From: an uncultured Dehalococcoidia bacterium
Lineage (GTDB): Bacteria; Chloroflexota; Dehalococcoidia; Lucifugimonadales; CATOSD01
Reading direction: 5' to 3'
Length of the DNA: 64,000 bases
Assembly: GCA_951812395.1 (NCBI GenBank)
Contig: CATOSD010000001.1
Location: forward strand, 868,001 to 932,000
The number at the start of each line of letters is the position of its first letter. Positions within the stretch are counted from its first letter, which is position 1. The position numbers and the translations under genes are program-made. Positions 8,654 to 17,116 of the stretch are shown piece after piece. The notes below the pieces were generated by a model. That model had not been told where the DNA came from and did no database searches. It saw nothing but the letters and a program-made list of their open reading frames with translations.

Positions 8654-9369
8654 AGCGGGCGCTTGCCCGGAATGCCGGGTCTGCGGGGGTAGCGATGCGG
8701 CGTGGGAGCCACCTTGTCGATCACGACCAGCGCGCGGCGACGGTCGAGACCAGGCACGTCGACCCATATGATCTCGCGGAGCGCGCCTCCGAGCGCGTGG
8801 ATGGCCGTTTCGCCTTCGGCGGCGTCCACCTCGGCGGCCGGTCCTTTGAATGCGACAACGACGCCTCCGGGGCGGCACAGGGGCAGGGTGAGTTCGGCGA
8901 GCGTGTTCATCTTGGCGACGCCACGCGCGGTCACGACGTCGTACGCCTCCCGAGCCTCCGGGTCCCGGCCCAGCGTCTCGGCGCGGCAGGCCCTCACGTC
9001 CACTCCGGATAGCCCCAGCGCCTCTGGAAGCCCGCGCAGAAAGTCCGCCTTCTTGCCGGTGGCCTCCACGAGCGTCAACAGCAGCGATGGGAGGGCAATG
9101 CGCCACGCAAGGCCCGGCAGGCCCGCGCCGCTGCCCACGTCGGCAATGCGGCCCGACCTCAACAGCACGGGAGGGACGGCCGCCAACGCGCTGAGCGAGT
9201 CGAGGTAGTGGACGGCCTGCGCCCGTTCCCAATCGGCTACGGACGTGAGGTTGACGCGGCGGTTGGCCTGCTCCAACTCCAGGTGGTAGCGCCGGAAGGT
9301 GTCGGCCTGCGCCGGGGTGAGGTGGACGCCCAGCCGCTCCGCTCCCTCGCGCAGCGCCGTCGTGTCCAT
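8650..9369 (-). CDS. rsmG: 16S rRNA (guanine-527-N7)-methyltransferase
   Basis: 239 residues from ATG 9369; an ATG at 9417 would add 16. RsmG methylates G527 of 16S rRNA with S-adenosylmethionine. The N-terminus has the family's NRRVNLTSV and HYLDSL motifs, the SAM-binding loop DVGSGAGLPG is at about 77-86, and the RACRAETLG and VVTARGVA segments follow. Loss of RsmG usually gives low-level streptomycin resistance (family knowledge). Its stop overlaps the start of the flippase-like gene. Confidence 0.9.
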   Translation of the reverse strand: MDTTALREGAERLGVHLTPAQADTFRRYHLELEQANRRVNLTSVADWERAQAVHYLDSLSALAAVPPVLLRSGRIADVGSGAGLPGLAWRIALPSLLLTLVEATGKKADFLRGLPEALGLSGVDVRACRAETLGRDPEAREAYDVVTARGVAKMNTLAELTLPLCRPGGVVVAFKGPAAEVDAAEGETAIHALGGALREIIWVDVPGLDRRRALVVIDKVAPTPHRYPRRPGIPGKRPL

Positions 9370-9440
9370 CGCTTCGCCTGGCAGGGTCGCGGCAGTGCGC
9401 CGCGGGTGTTCGATCATTCGGTGCGGTGGGTCGGCAACGC

Positions 9441-9998
9441 TCAGCTCTGGCGCGCGTACTCCGCCGCCAGCATGCCCATCACCACCGAGTCGAACCTCGA
9501 ACCCTCATGCGGCCGGCTCTTTCTCAAAGTCCCCTCGTGCACGAACCCGAGGTGGCGGAACAGCGTGAGGGCGGGGGTGTTGTATTCCGGTATGTCTGCC
9601 CAGACCCGGTAGAGCCCATAGTCGTCGAACGCCTTCTCCAGGGAGGCGCGCATGGCGGTTGTGCCGTAGCCGTGATGCCACAGGTCCTTGCGTCCGATCA
9701 GGATCGAGATCTGCCCGTCGCCGAGCGACTCCTCGATCGCCAGGTGAATCTCGCCTATGTGCTCGTCGTCCTCGCTGTAGATGGACAGGATGCGGTGCTC
9801 CGGGTTGTCGAAGATTCGCCGCCATTCCTCATCCGAGACGTCCAGCACCTCGTTGGGATGGTATCCGAGGTGGGCGGGGTCGCCGTAGGAGTAGCGCCCG
9901 AACCAGCTCTCGGCCACCTCGTCGTCGTCAAGCCACGATCTTATGCGGGACACGTCGTCCCTGGTAACGTCTCTCAGAGTAACCTGGTGTTGTTCCAT
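9441..9998 (-). CDS. GNAT N-acetyltransferase, RimJ/RimL-like
   Basis: 185 residues preceded by a very strong ribosome binding site (AGGAGGTGA). The fold's landmarks are visible: HIGEIHLAIEE (beta-4), the acetyl-CoA loop region GRKDLWHHGYGTTAM (about 122-136), and the C-terminal NTPALTLFRHLGFVHEGTLRK. This pattern is typical of RimJ/RimL-type enzymes acting on protein N-termini, amino sugars or antibiotics. The substrate cannot be read from the sequence. It is a single gene between rsmG and an MFS transporter. Confidence 0.8.
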   Translation of the reverse strand: MEQHQVTLRDVTRDDVSRIRSWLDDDEVAESWFGRYSYGDPAHLGYHPNEVLDVSDEEWRRIFDNPEHRILSIYSEDDEHIGEIHLAIEESLGDGQISILIGRKDLWHHGYGTTAMRASLEKAFDDYGLYRVWADIPEYNTPALTLFRHLGFVHEGTLRKSRPHEGSRFDSVVMGMLAAEYARQS

Positions 9999-10040
9999 TG
10001 GTCACCTCCTGGGTAGATGGCCTCGGTCTCCGTGGGTCCG

Positions 10041-11324
10041 CTAACGAGCGGCCGTATTGGCGCGCGCTCTACTGGGCAGCCTGAACATAACGGCCAGTAC
10101 GAGCATGCCGACCAACACCAGGGCACCGCCGTACACGAACGTCGCCTCGACGCCGTAGTTGTCCCAAATGATGCCGGCAATCACGGGTGACAGCGTGCCG
10201 ATGAAGCTTGCGCCGTAGATGAGCGATACCACTGTCGATTGTACCGCTCCCTCGGCGGCCTCTATCGCCGCCGCGATGAATATGGCGTGGAGCGCGTACA
10301 GGACTGTTCCCATGGCCATGATAGTTATCGTTAGCCAGCTAATCTGCCAGAAGAACGGTTCGGGGTCTGCGTAACCCAGCACCATGGCCAGCAGGCTCAT
10401 GATGAGCATCGAAGGAACGAGCACCGGCTTGTAGCCGAACTTATCCGCCAGAAAGCCCATCACCGGCTGGGCTACGATGCCCACGACCTGGGCGAGCGAC
10501 AGGTAGATTGCCACCTTGCTGGGAGAAAAATCCAGATCTTCCCGCAGGTACACGGGCAGGAAGATCATTACCGAGCTTTGGCCTACGCTGCGAAGCGCCG
10601 TTGCGATTACCAGTACGTACAGCGCCCGCCGCTTGAGGAGCAACAGCAGCGAAGCGAAGTACTCCCTCACCGAGGACACGGCCTGCATCTCGCCGCCGGG
10701 CACGTTTCGCATGACCAGCCAGATCGCGACGGCGCACACCACCGCGGGGAACAGGCTGTACACGAGCACGCTGTCCCAGGTCATGGCCAGCCAGCCGAGC
10801 AGTACGACACCCGCCAGCAGCGGCCCGGCCACTTCGCCCACGCTGCCGCCGGTGCCGTGCAGCGATATTGCGAAACCGCGCCGGTCGGGGAAGCGCCGCG
10901 ACAGCGCTCCGATTGCGGGCGGGTGGTACAGCGACGGCCCCACGCCGACCAGCAGCATGATGACGAGCACCGCCAGGAATATCACGTTGTCGGCGAACAT
11001 GCTGTCCGCCACTCCCAGCAGGAAGTACGACACTCCCGTCATCAGCAGCGATATGCCCAGCATGAGCGACGCGCGGTCCGCGAACCGGTCGCCCAGGAAG
11101 CCGGCAATGACCGTGGTGACCCAGCTCGTCGCCTGCCGTGAAAACGCCAGAGTACCAAGCTGCGTACCGCTCAGGCCCAACCCGATCTTGATTTCCGGGA
11201 AGAGTATGGATTGCAGTGCTGAATTGTAAACGTGCTTGACGGCGTGGCCTACAACGACCGTTGCCGCCAACTGGTTTCGCCCTCGCCTCAGCTCGGGCGT
11301 TACCTCGATGGCTTCAGTTGACAA
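10041..11324 (-). CDS. MFS transporter, 12 membrane segments
   Basis: 427 residues with the usual two six-helix halves. A conserved MFS loop (GFLGDRFADRASLMLG) follows the second helix, and the matching GFLADKFGYKP loop is in the second half. The start is the TTG at 11324 (protein MSTEAIEVTPEL), backed by GAGGGAG seven bases upstream and an extended -10 promoter at 11369-11361. Substrate unknown. Confidence 0.8.
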   Translation of the reverse strand: MSTEAIEVTPELRRGRNQLAATVVVGHAVKHVYNSALQSILFPEIKIGLGLSGTQLGTLAFSRQATSWVTTVIAGFLGDRFADRASLMLGISLLMTGVSYFLLGVADSMFADNVIFLAVLVIMLLVGVGPSLYHPPAIGALSRRFPDRRGFAISLHGTGGSVGEVAGPLLAGVVLLGWLAMTWDSVLVYSLFPAVVCAVAIWLVMRNVPGGEMQAVSSVREYFASLLLLLKRRALYVLVIATALRSVGQSSVMIFLPVYLREDLDFSPSKVAIYLSLAQVVGIVAQPVMGFLADKFGYKPVLVPSMLIMSLLAMVLGYADPEPFFWQISWLTITIMAMGTVLYALHAIFIAAAIEAAEGAVQSTVVSLIYGASFIGTLSPVIAGIIWDNYGVEATFVYGGALVLVGMLVLAVMFRLPSRARANTAAR

Positions 11325-11360
11325 TGCGGCTCCCTCGATTCCGGGTAGAATGCACGCGCA

Positions 11361-11369
11361 ATTATAGCA
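11361..11369 (-). promoter_or_regulatory. Extended -10 promoter of the MFS gene
   Basis: On the minus strand the sequence reads TGCTATAATTGCGC, an extended -10 (TGnTATAAT), giving a leader of about 30 bases before the TTG start. The identical 14-mer precedes the gene at 21469. Confidence 0.5.
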
Positions 11370-11456
11370 CGTAGGGACGCCCGGCTTGGTAAAGGCACGG
11401 AGGCGGGTCTAAAGGGGGCGCCGGACAGGTGCACGGACGGAAGGGCGCTCGGCCCG

Positions 11457-12401
11457 CTAGGCGAAGGGAAGCCGCCTGCCGATGCCCTGTCGCTCCGCGA
11501 GGCGGAGTGCGCGCAGTCCCAGGGCGATGTCCTCGAGCGCGACGCCCTGGGATTCGAAGAGCGTCACGTCCTCCGAGCGCTGGCGGCCCGGCGAACGGCC
11601 AGCCAGTGTATCGGACAGCGGACTCACCCGTTCCCAGCGCGTGGCGCCCGTTTCGACGGCGTGCATCAGGTCGGCGCACTCTGCGCGCGCCTGCGCGAGG
11701 TCGTCCACCACGATGACGTCGGCTCGCCGCACCGCCTCATCGTCCAGCTCGCGGCGCGTCCAGCTGTTCGCGCCGGCGGCGTTCACGTGTATGCCCGGGC
11801 GAAGCCACTCGCCGCGCACCACCGGCTCGGCGGAGTTGGTGATCACGGCAAGCACGTCGGCTTCGGCAACGCACTCCTCGGCGCTGCCGGCGGCCTCGAC
11901 TTCCACGCCGAGCGCGCGCGCGGCCCGGGTCGCGAACGCTCGCCGCCGCTCCGGGTCGCGGCTGTACACCACCACACGGCCTATGGGGCGCACGCGCAGC
12001 ACCGCGTCGGCCTGCGGAAGCGCCTGGCGTCCGGCGCCTATCATCCCCAGCGTGGTGGAGTCCTCGCGGGCGAGCAGCCTCGCCGCGACGCCGCTCGCCG
12101 CGCCGGTGCGCAGCCGACCGAGGGCGCCGGCCTCGATAATGGCAAGCAGTTCGCCCGTCTCGCTGCTGGACAGGTGGACGTGAAAACCGCCGCCCGCGTA
12201 GGCCTTCAGCCCCATTACGCCCAGCCCGGGCGCGGCTGCGGTCATAAGGTTGAAGTGGCCGTTGGATAGCCGCAGCCGTTCTCGCGGGCTGTTGGTGGCG
12301 AGGCCGTTCGCCTGGTGGCGGAATGCGTCCTCCACGGCCTCGATGGCCGTGTCCATGTCGAGGAGGCGGGAGACGTCCTCTTCGGTCAGATACAGAGCCA
12401 C
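11457..12401 (-). CDS. Ornithine cyclodeaminase / mu-crystallin family protein
   Basis: 314 residues. Family features: Lys66 in the conserved LKAYAG segment, Arg98 in GRLRTGAASG, and the NAD(P)-binding loop GMIGAGRQALPQ at 119-130, followed by VVVYSRDPERR and the VDDLAQAR motif. Members deaminate ornithine to proline or reduce cyclic imines and other 2-oxo/imino acids; specificity cannot be assigned. It lies 27 bases after thiD at the distal end of the thiamine salvage operon, so it could be co-transcribed under the TPP riboswitch. A role in thiamine metabolism would be inference. Confidence 0.8.
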   Translation of the reverse strand: MALYLTEEDVSRLLDMDTAIEAVEDAFRHQANGLATNSPRERLRLSNGHFNLMTAAAPGLGVMGLKAYAGGGFHVHLSSSETGELLAIIEAGALGRLRTGAASGVAARLLAREDSTTLGMIGAGRQALPQADAVLRVRPIGRVVVYSRDPERRRAFATRAARALGVEVEAAGSAEECVAEADVLAVITNSAEPVVRGEWLRPGIHVNAAGANSWTRRELDDEAVRRADVIVVDDLAQARAECADLMHAVETGATRWERVSPLSDTLAGRSPGRQRSEDVTLFESQGVALEDIALGLRALRLAERQGIGRRLPFA

Positions 12402-12428
12402 GTTGGTACTCCGTTCCGCGCGGGGCGG

Positions 12429-13232
12429 CTAGGCGGGCGTCTCTTTGAGCATATAGAAGTGGTTGAGAGGTCCGTGGCCGCGGCCTATCGGCTGCGCCGT
12501 GCGAATGGCCGAGGTAACGTAAGACTTGGCGAGCGACACGGACTGCCTGAGCGGCAGCCCCTTCGCCAGGTTCGCGGCGATTGCGGAGGCAAAGGTGCAG
12601 CCGGTGCCGTGAGTGCTGGTCGTCTCTATGCGGCGAGACGTATAGGCGCGAAACTCTTCGCCATCGTACAGCATGTCGGTCGGCGGCCCCTTCAGGTGTC
12701 CGCCCTTTACCACCACCGCTCGGGCCCCCATGCCGACCAGCGCCTGAGCCGCCTCTTTGGCGTCTTCCAGCGTCTCGATCTTTACGCCGAGCAGCACTTC
12801 CGCCTCCGGGATGTTGGGAGTCATCACCATTGCGATGGGGATGAGCAGCGATCGCAGAGTGTCCACCGCGTCGTCGCGCAGCAGCCTGTCGCCGCCCTTG
12901 GCCACCATCACCGGGTCGACAACGAGGGTGTCCAGGCTGTGCTGCCTGGCTTTAGCGGCGACTACCTCGATCACGGTGGAGCTGGAGAGCATCCCGGTCT
13001 TCACCACGTCGGCGCCTATGTCGGAGACAATGGCGTCGATCTGCGACTCGATGAGAGACGCCGGAAGCTCGAGAACGTCGGTGACGCCCCTGGTGTTCTG
13101 GGAGGTTATGGCGGTGAGCGCGGAAGTGCCGTAGACGCCGTGGGCGGCGAACGTCTTGAGGTCCGCCTGGATACCGGCGCCGCCGCCCGAGTCCGAGCCG
13201 GCAATGGTCATGGCGCGGTAAGCGCGGTTCAT
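12429..13232 (-). CDS. thiD: Hydroxymethylpyrimidine / phosphomethylpyrimidine kinase
   Basis: 267 residues, the usual length. It phosphorylates HMP and HMP-P to HMP-PP for thiamine synthesis. The N-terminal substrate motif AGSDSGGGAGIQADLK (11-26), the VVDPVMVAKGG segment, and the ribokinase-family anion-hole motif STHGTGCTFASAIA are all present. It starts seven bases after tenA and ends 27 bases before the cyclodeaminase-like gene. The preceding tenA and thiZXY supply its substrate by salvage. Confidence 0.93.
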   Translation of the reverse strand: MNRAYRAMTIAGSDSGGGAGIQADLKTFAAHGVYGTSALTAITSQNTRGVTDVLELPASLIESQIDAIVSDIGADVVKTGMLSSSTVIEVVAAKARQHSLDTLVVDPVMVAKGGDRLLRDDAVDTLRSLLIPIAMVMTPNIPEAEVLLGVKIETLEDAKEAAQALVGMGARAVVVKGGHLKGPPTDMLYDGEEFRAYTSRRIETTSTHGTGCTFASAIAANLAKGLPLRQSVSLAKSYVTSAIRTAQPIGRGHGPLNHFYMLKETPA

Positions 13233-13239
13233 GGCGTGT

Positions 13240-13920
13240 TCACCTCCCGTTGCCGGGCCAGCTCTCTCCGTGGTAGGCGGCTTCCCAAAAGAGGTACTCG
13301 TACCGCAGCGCCGTAAGGAAGATGCGCTCGGTCCTGGCGCTGCGCCGCTCGGCGCCCTCGCGGTCTATGTGCCGGCCGAGCCATTCGACGAGTCTTCCGA
13401 GCACTTCGGGGCCGTGAAGCTCGATCCACTCCCGGTAGATGGGGTTGGCGGGCCGCGCGCCCCGCTCCAGCAGCCGTGTGCCCCAGTCCAGGTAGGCGCC
13501 CTCGGTCACGTACAGGATGGTCGCGATGTCGTCGAAGTCGCCTTCGTAGCCGGTCCTGACCAGGAAGTCGCCGAACGCCTGTGTGGTTGGCGACGCCGCG
13601 GCCGACGAGTACTCGGCTTCCGACGCTCCCAGCTCGCGGAACGCCCGCACGAAGAGGTCGTTTTCCTGCGCGCCCTCCGGCGCGACGAGCCCCGATAGAA
13701 AGCCGTGAAGCACGCCGGCAGCCTCAATGGTGGGCGCCTTGGCGATGCCCAGCGAGATGAGGGTCGCCAGGTCGTTCACGAAAACGTAGTCTTGCAGGAA
13801 ATACGCCCGGAACTTCGAAGCTGGCAGTGTGCCGTCACCCATCTCTTCGACGAAGGGGTGAAAGACCATCTTCTGCCAGAGGCCATCATACTTCAGCCGT
13901 AGCTGACGCGTCAACGACAT
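13240..13920 (-). CDS. tenA: TenA-family aminopyrimidine hydrolase lacking the catalytic cysteine
   Basis: 226 residues. TenA enzymes release HMP from degraded thiamine pyrimidines for re-use. Conserved parts are visible: the FLQDYVFV segment with Asp44, and the C-terminal RYEYLFWEAAY with Glu213. The nucleophilic cysteine of class C enzymes (B. subtilis Cys135) is absent: the aligned position is Thr139 in ILYVTEGAYLDWG, and the protein contains no cysteine at all. It therefore belongs with TenA_E-like proteins, known to act on formylamino- and amino-HMP. It is followed by thiD and preceded by thiY. Confidence 0.85.
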   Translation of the reverse strand: MSLTRQLRLKYDGLWQKMVFHPFVEEMGDGTLPASKFRAYFLQDYVFVNDLATLISLGIAKAPTIEAAGVLHGFLSGLVAPEGAQENDLFVRAFRELGASEAEYSSAAASPTTQAFGDFLVRTGYEGDFDDIATILYVTEGAYLDWGTRLLERGARPANPIYREWIELHGPEVLGRLVEWLGRHIDREGAERRSARTERIFLTALRYEYLFWEAAYHGESWPGNGR

Positions 13921-14036
13921 GGCGTATCACCAACCTTCCATTGTCAAACCGCTCACTATACTTGACTTGACACCTGTCAGGGGTCGTTCGCGTTGGCCGC
14001 CGGTACGACCGGGCGGACGCCCCCTCGCGGGGCCCC

Positions 14037-15050
14037 CTACCCGCCCCCGAACTCGTCCGTGAAGGCGTCCTGCGCCTGCACGTCCTCGGACAGTAGGCCG
14101 CTTTCCTGCATCCACTCGGTGAAGCTCTCCCACTTGCTCGCCTGTTGGCTCCCGAAGCCTGCCGAGTCCGTTTGCCACAGCGGCGCGAGCAGGTCGGCGC
14201 CCGGGCGTTCGATCGCCTCGTCCACCTCTTCGCCACCCAGCTCCAACAGCACGTCCACGCCCCCCTGGGGATCGGCGACCGCGTCCTGGTAGCCCCGCCG
14301 CACGGCTCGGACGAACCCCTCCACCACGTCGGGCCGGTTCGCGATGGTGTCCTCGCTCGCCACTATCACCAGCTCGTAATAGTCCGGCACGCCCCACTCC
14401 TCCATGCGCATGATGTTGACTGGGTAGCCTTCGTTCTCGATGAGTATGCTCTCGTGCGTCCAGTACGCGCCAACCACCGCGTCGACCCTTCCGCCGATAA
14501 GCGCTGGCGCGAGGTCGAACCCCACGTTCACCAACTCCACGTCCTCCAAGCCCCGCGCGCCGTCAGCCTTCAGCATGGTTTCCAGCAGCGGCTCGTTGGT
14601 GGGAATGCCCGGGTAGCCCACCTTCTTGCCAACGAGGTCGCGAGGACGCTCGATGCCCGATGACGCCAGCGCCATTACGGAGTTCAGCGGGTGCTGCACC
14701 ATTACGGTCACCGCAACGACCGGCACGCCCTGGCCCCTGGCGAGCAGCAAGTCGGGCTGGTAGCTTATGCCGAAGTCGTCCTCGCCGGCGCCCACAGTTT
14801 GCAGCACCGCGGAAGGGTCAACGGGCGTGTACATGTCGACGTCCAGGCCCTCCTCCTCGAAGTAGCCCTTCTGCTTGGCGACGAAAAGGCCGGTGTGGTT
14901 GGAGTTCGGATACCAGTCCATCGCCAGCTTGACGGACGTGCGCTCGGGGTCCCCGCCGCCGCAGGCCGCCACGACCAGCAACAGCACCGAAACCAGTGCT
15001 GCCGCGAGCGCCATCTTCGCTACTTTCGGGAACCGGTAGGGGGAATCCAT
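14037..15050 (-). CDS. thiY: Thiamine-precursor ABC transporter, substrate-binding lipoprotein (NMT1/THI5-like)
   Basis: 337 residues from ATG 15050, supported by GAGGTGA upstream. The signal peptide ends in a lipobox at VVAAC, Cys30, so the protein is membrane-anchored. LAMDWYPNSNHTGLFVAK (about 42-59) is the signature N-terminal strand of the NMT1/THI5/ThiY family, followed by GISYQPDLLLARGQG. ThiY binds formylaminopyrimidine, the substrate TenA-type enzymes process, which fits the neighbouring tenA. It is the third gene of the riboswitch-controlled operon. Confidence 0.85.
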   Translation of the reverse strand: MDSPYRFPKVAKMALAAALVSVLLLVVAACGGGDPERTSVKLAMDWYPNSNHTGLFVAKQKGYFEEEGLDVDMYTPVDPSAVLQTVGAGEDDFGISYQPDLLLARGQGVPVVAVTVMVQHPLNSVMALASSGIERPRDLVGKKVGYPGIPTNEPLLETMLKADGARGLEDVELVNVGFDLAPALIGGRVDAVVGAYWTHESILIENEGYPVNIMRMEEWGVPDYYELVIVASEDTIANRPDVVEGFVRAVRRGYQDAVADPQGGVDVLLELGGEEVDEAIERPGADLLAPLWQTDSAGFGSQQASKWESFTEWMQESGLLSEDVQAQDAFTDEFGGG

Positions 15051-15128
15051 GCTAATCACCTCACTTGGCATTCAGGTCGCTTCTGCGGGGCTCGGGCCCC
15101 GATCCCCGTATCGAGTACGGGGCAGGCT

Positions 15129-15998
15129 CTAACCTTCCCCCTGCGAGGGAGAAGGGAGTTCCGGGTCGCCGCCGCGCCGGGCGTAAGACCACGGTATCGT
15201 CAGCCGCTCGACCACTCCCACCAGCAGGAACAGCCCGACACCCATCGCGGACAGCAGCGCTATCGCGGCGAAGACGCGCTCAGTCAGAAACTGGGGTTTG
15301 GAGCGGATCATCAGGTAGCCGAGGCCCTCGCTGGACCCGACCCACTCGCCGATGACCGCGCCGATGACGCTCACCGCGACGGCGACCCTCGCGCCGGAAA
15401 ACAGGTATGGCAGCGCCGAGGGCAGTTGCGCCTTCACCAGTATCTGAAGGCGGTTCGCGCCCAGCGTTCGCAACAGGTTCACGGTGTCCGAGTCTACGGA
15501 TTTCAGCCCGTCTACGGTGTTCACCGCCAGCGGGAAGAACGCTATCAGCGCGACGACGATGATCTTGGGTGTGAGGCCATAGCCGAACCAGATGAGAAGC
15601 AGCGGGGCGATAACGATGATCGGGATGGTCTGGGAGGCGATCACGAACGGATACAGCGAGCGTTCGACTGTGCGTGACAGCGCGATGCCCACCCCCAGCG
15701 AGACGCCGCATAGGAGCGCCACGCCGAAGCCTACTATCACCTCTTCCAGCGTCACCCAGCTATGCCGCGCGAGCAGCCCCGCGTCCTCGACCAGCGCGAC
15801 CGCTATGGCGGAGGGCGCGGGAAGGAGCCAAGCGCGGATCTCGAACAGCCACACGCACAGCTCCCACGCCCCGAGCACGAGCAGCACTAACAGCATCGGC
15901 GCGACCCACCGGCCCGCCGCCGCGTTCAGCCGGGCAAGGAACTGGCGGCGCGGCGCGTACTCGATGGCCGCGTGCGACACGGTGCGTTCCGCGCTCAT
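15129..15998 (-). CDS. thiX: Thiamine-precursor ABC transporter, permease
   Basis: 289 residues with about six membrane segments and the BPD permease loop (near LRTLGANRLQILVKAQLPSA, residues about 185-204). The ATG at 15998 overlaps the stop of the ATPase gene (ATGA), so the two are coupled. Partner subunits are ThiZ upstream and ThiY downstream. The last codons (ending SPSQGEG) lie inside a REP-like intergenic repeat at about 15129-15158, so the tail appears to be recruited repeat sequence. Confidence 0.87.
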   Translation of the reverse strand: MSAERTVSHAAIEYAPRRQFLARLNAAAGRWVAPMLLVLLVLGAWELCVWLFEIRAWLLPAPSAIAVALVEDAGLLARHSWVTLEEVIVGFGVALLCGVSLGVGIALSRTVERSLYPFVIASQTIPIIVIAPLLLIWFGYGLTPKIIVVALIAFFPLAVNTVDGLKSVDSDTVNLLRTLGANRLQILVKAQLPSALPYLFSGARVAVAVSVIGAVIGEWVGSSEGLGYLMIRSKPQFLTERVFAAIALLSAMGVGLFLLVGVVERLTIPWSYARRGGDPELPSPSQGEG

Positions 15999-16813
15999 CG
16001 CGTCGCCCCCACGCTCTCGCCGCGTATCGCGCTCAGCAGCCGCGCCTTCATTGCGACGAACTCGGGGTCGGTGAGCAAGTCCAGCGAGCGAGGCCGAGGC
16101 AAGTCTACGTCCAGAACGAGCTTCATTCGCCCAGGGCGGGCCGTCATCACGTAGACGCGGTCGGACAGGAAGACCGCCTCGTCCACGTCGTGAGTCACCA
16201 GGACCACCGTCTTGCGCAGCGAAAGCCATGTGTGCTGCATCCACTCCTGCATCTGGGCGCGGTTGAGGGCGTCCAGTGCGCTGAGGGGCTCGTCCAGCAG
16301 GAATATTTGCTGGTCGGCGAGCACAGTGCGCAGGAAGGACACGCGCTGCCTCATGCCGCCGGAGAGCGCGTGGGGATAGGCAGACTCGAACCCCGCGAGG
16401 CCGAACGACTCCATCAGGTCCAGCGCCCGCTCGCGGGAGCTCCGCTTTGGGACACCCCTGAGCTCGAGACCCATGACGGCGTTGTCGACTACGTTGCGCC
16501 AGGGAAAGAGCAGGTCTTTCTGCTGCATGTAGCCGACCTGGCCCAGTCGTTTGCCGGGGCGTATCCCGTCCAGGTGGATTTCGCCGCTGTCGGGCTCGTC
16601 CAGTCCGGCGATGATGTTCAGCAGCGTGCTCTTGCCGCAGCCGCTGGGCCCGACGATGCTGACGAACTCGCCATCGCGCGCGAAGAACCGCACGCCGTCG
16701 AGCACCGGCAGCGGAGCGCCGTCGCGCATGCGTGTCTTGCTCACTCGATCGAGGCGAATCTTCGCGTCGACGTGGGCGGTCGACTCGGCTTGGGTGGCGG
16801 GTTCGGCCGTCAA
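15995..16813 (-). CDS. thiZ: Thiamine-precursor ABC transporter, ATP-binding protein
   Basis: 272 residues. Walker A GPSGCGKST is at 55-63, the signature LSGGMRQR at 150-157, Walker B FLLDEP at 171-176 and the switch histidine at 208. It is the nitrate/taurine/ThiZ class of ATPase that pairs with NMT1-type binding proteins. The start is the TTG at 16813 with GGGAGG upstream. It is the first gene after the TPP riboswitch and terminator. Confidence 0.87.
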   Translation of the reverse strand: MTAEPATQAESTAHVDAKIRLDRVSKTRMRDGAPLPVLDGVRFFARDGEFVSIVGPSGCGKSTLLNIIAGLDEPDSGEIHLDGIRPGKRLGQVGYMQQKDLLFPWRNVVDNAVMGLELRGVPKRSSRERALDLMESFGLAGFESAYPHALSGGMRQRVSFLRTVLADQQIFLLDEPLSALDALNRAQMQEWMQHTWLSLRKTVVLVTHDVDEAVFLSDRVYVMTARPGRMKLVLDVDLPRPRSLDLLTDPEFVAMKARLLSAIRGESVGATR

Positions 16814-16874
16814 TTGCCTCCCTTGTCAGCGTGTACTCGGCGGCGCGGCGCGCGTACCAGGATAAGATATCTGA

Positions 16875-16908
16875 CAAAAAAACAGCCGCCCCGTAATCTG
16901 GGCGGCTG
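16875..16908 (-). terminator. Intrinsic terminator of the TPP riboswitch (expression platform)
   Basis: On the minus strand, CAGCCGCCC and GGGCGGCTG form a nine-pair GC-rich stem around an eight-base loop, followed by seven T. It lies directly downstream of the TPP aptamer and upstream of thiZ, as expected for transcription attenuation when thiamine pyrophosphate is bound. Confidence 0.88.
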
Positions 16909-16929
16909 CGGCTTCTGAAGGGTTTCGGT

Positions 16930-17035
<106 letters not shown>

Positions 17036-17116
17036 GATCAATTGTCTGAGCGCAAGTCTAGCGGTTGGTGCGCCGGGTGTCAACTGCCCCGTCTGAGCGG
17101 CGATGACGCCAGTGTG

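Noticed and set aside
13940..13985. TGACACCTGTCA palindrome before tenA as a second operator
   Set aside because: The arms are short, there is no matching -35/-10 pair, and the operon already has a riboswitch; chance is likely.
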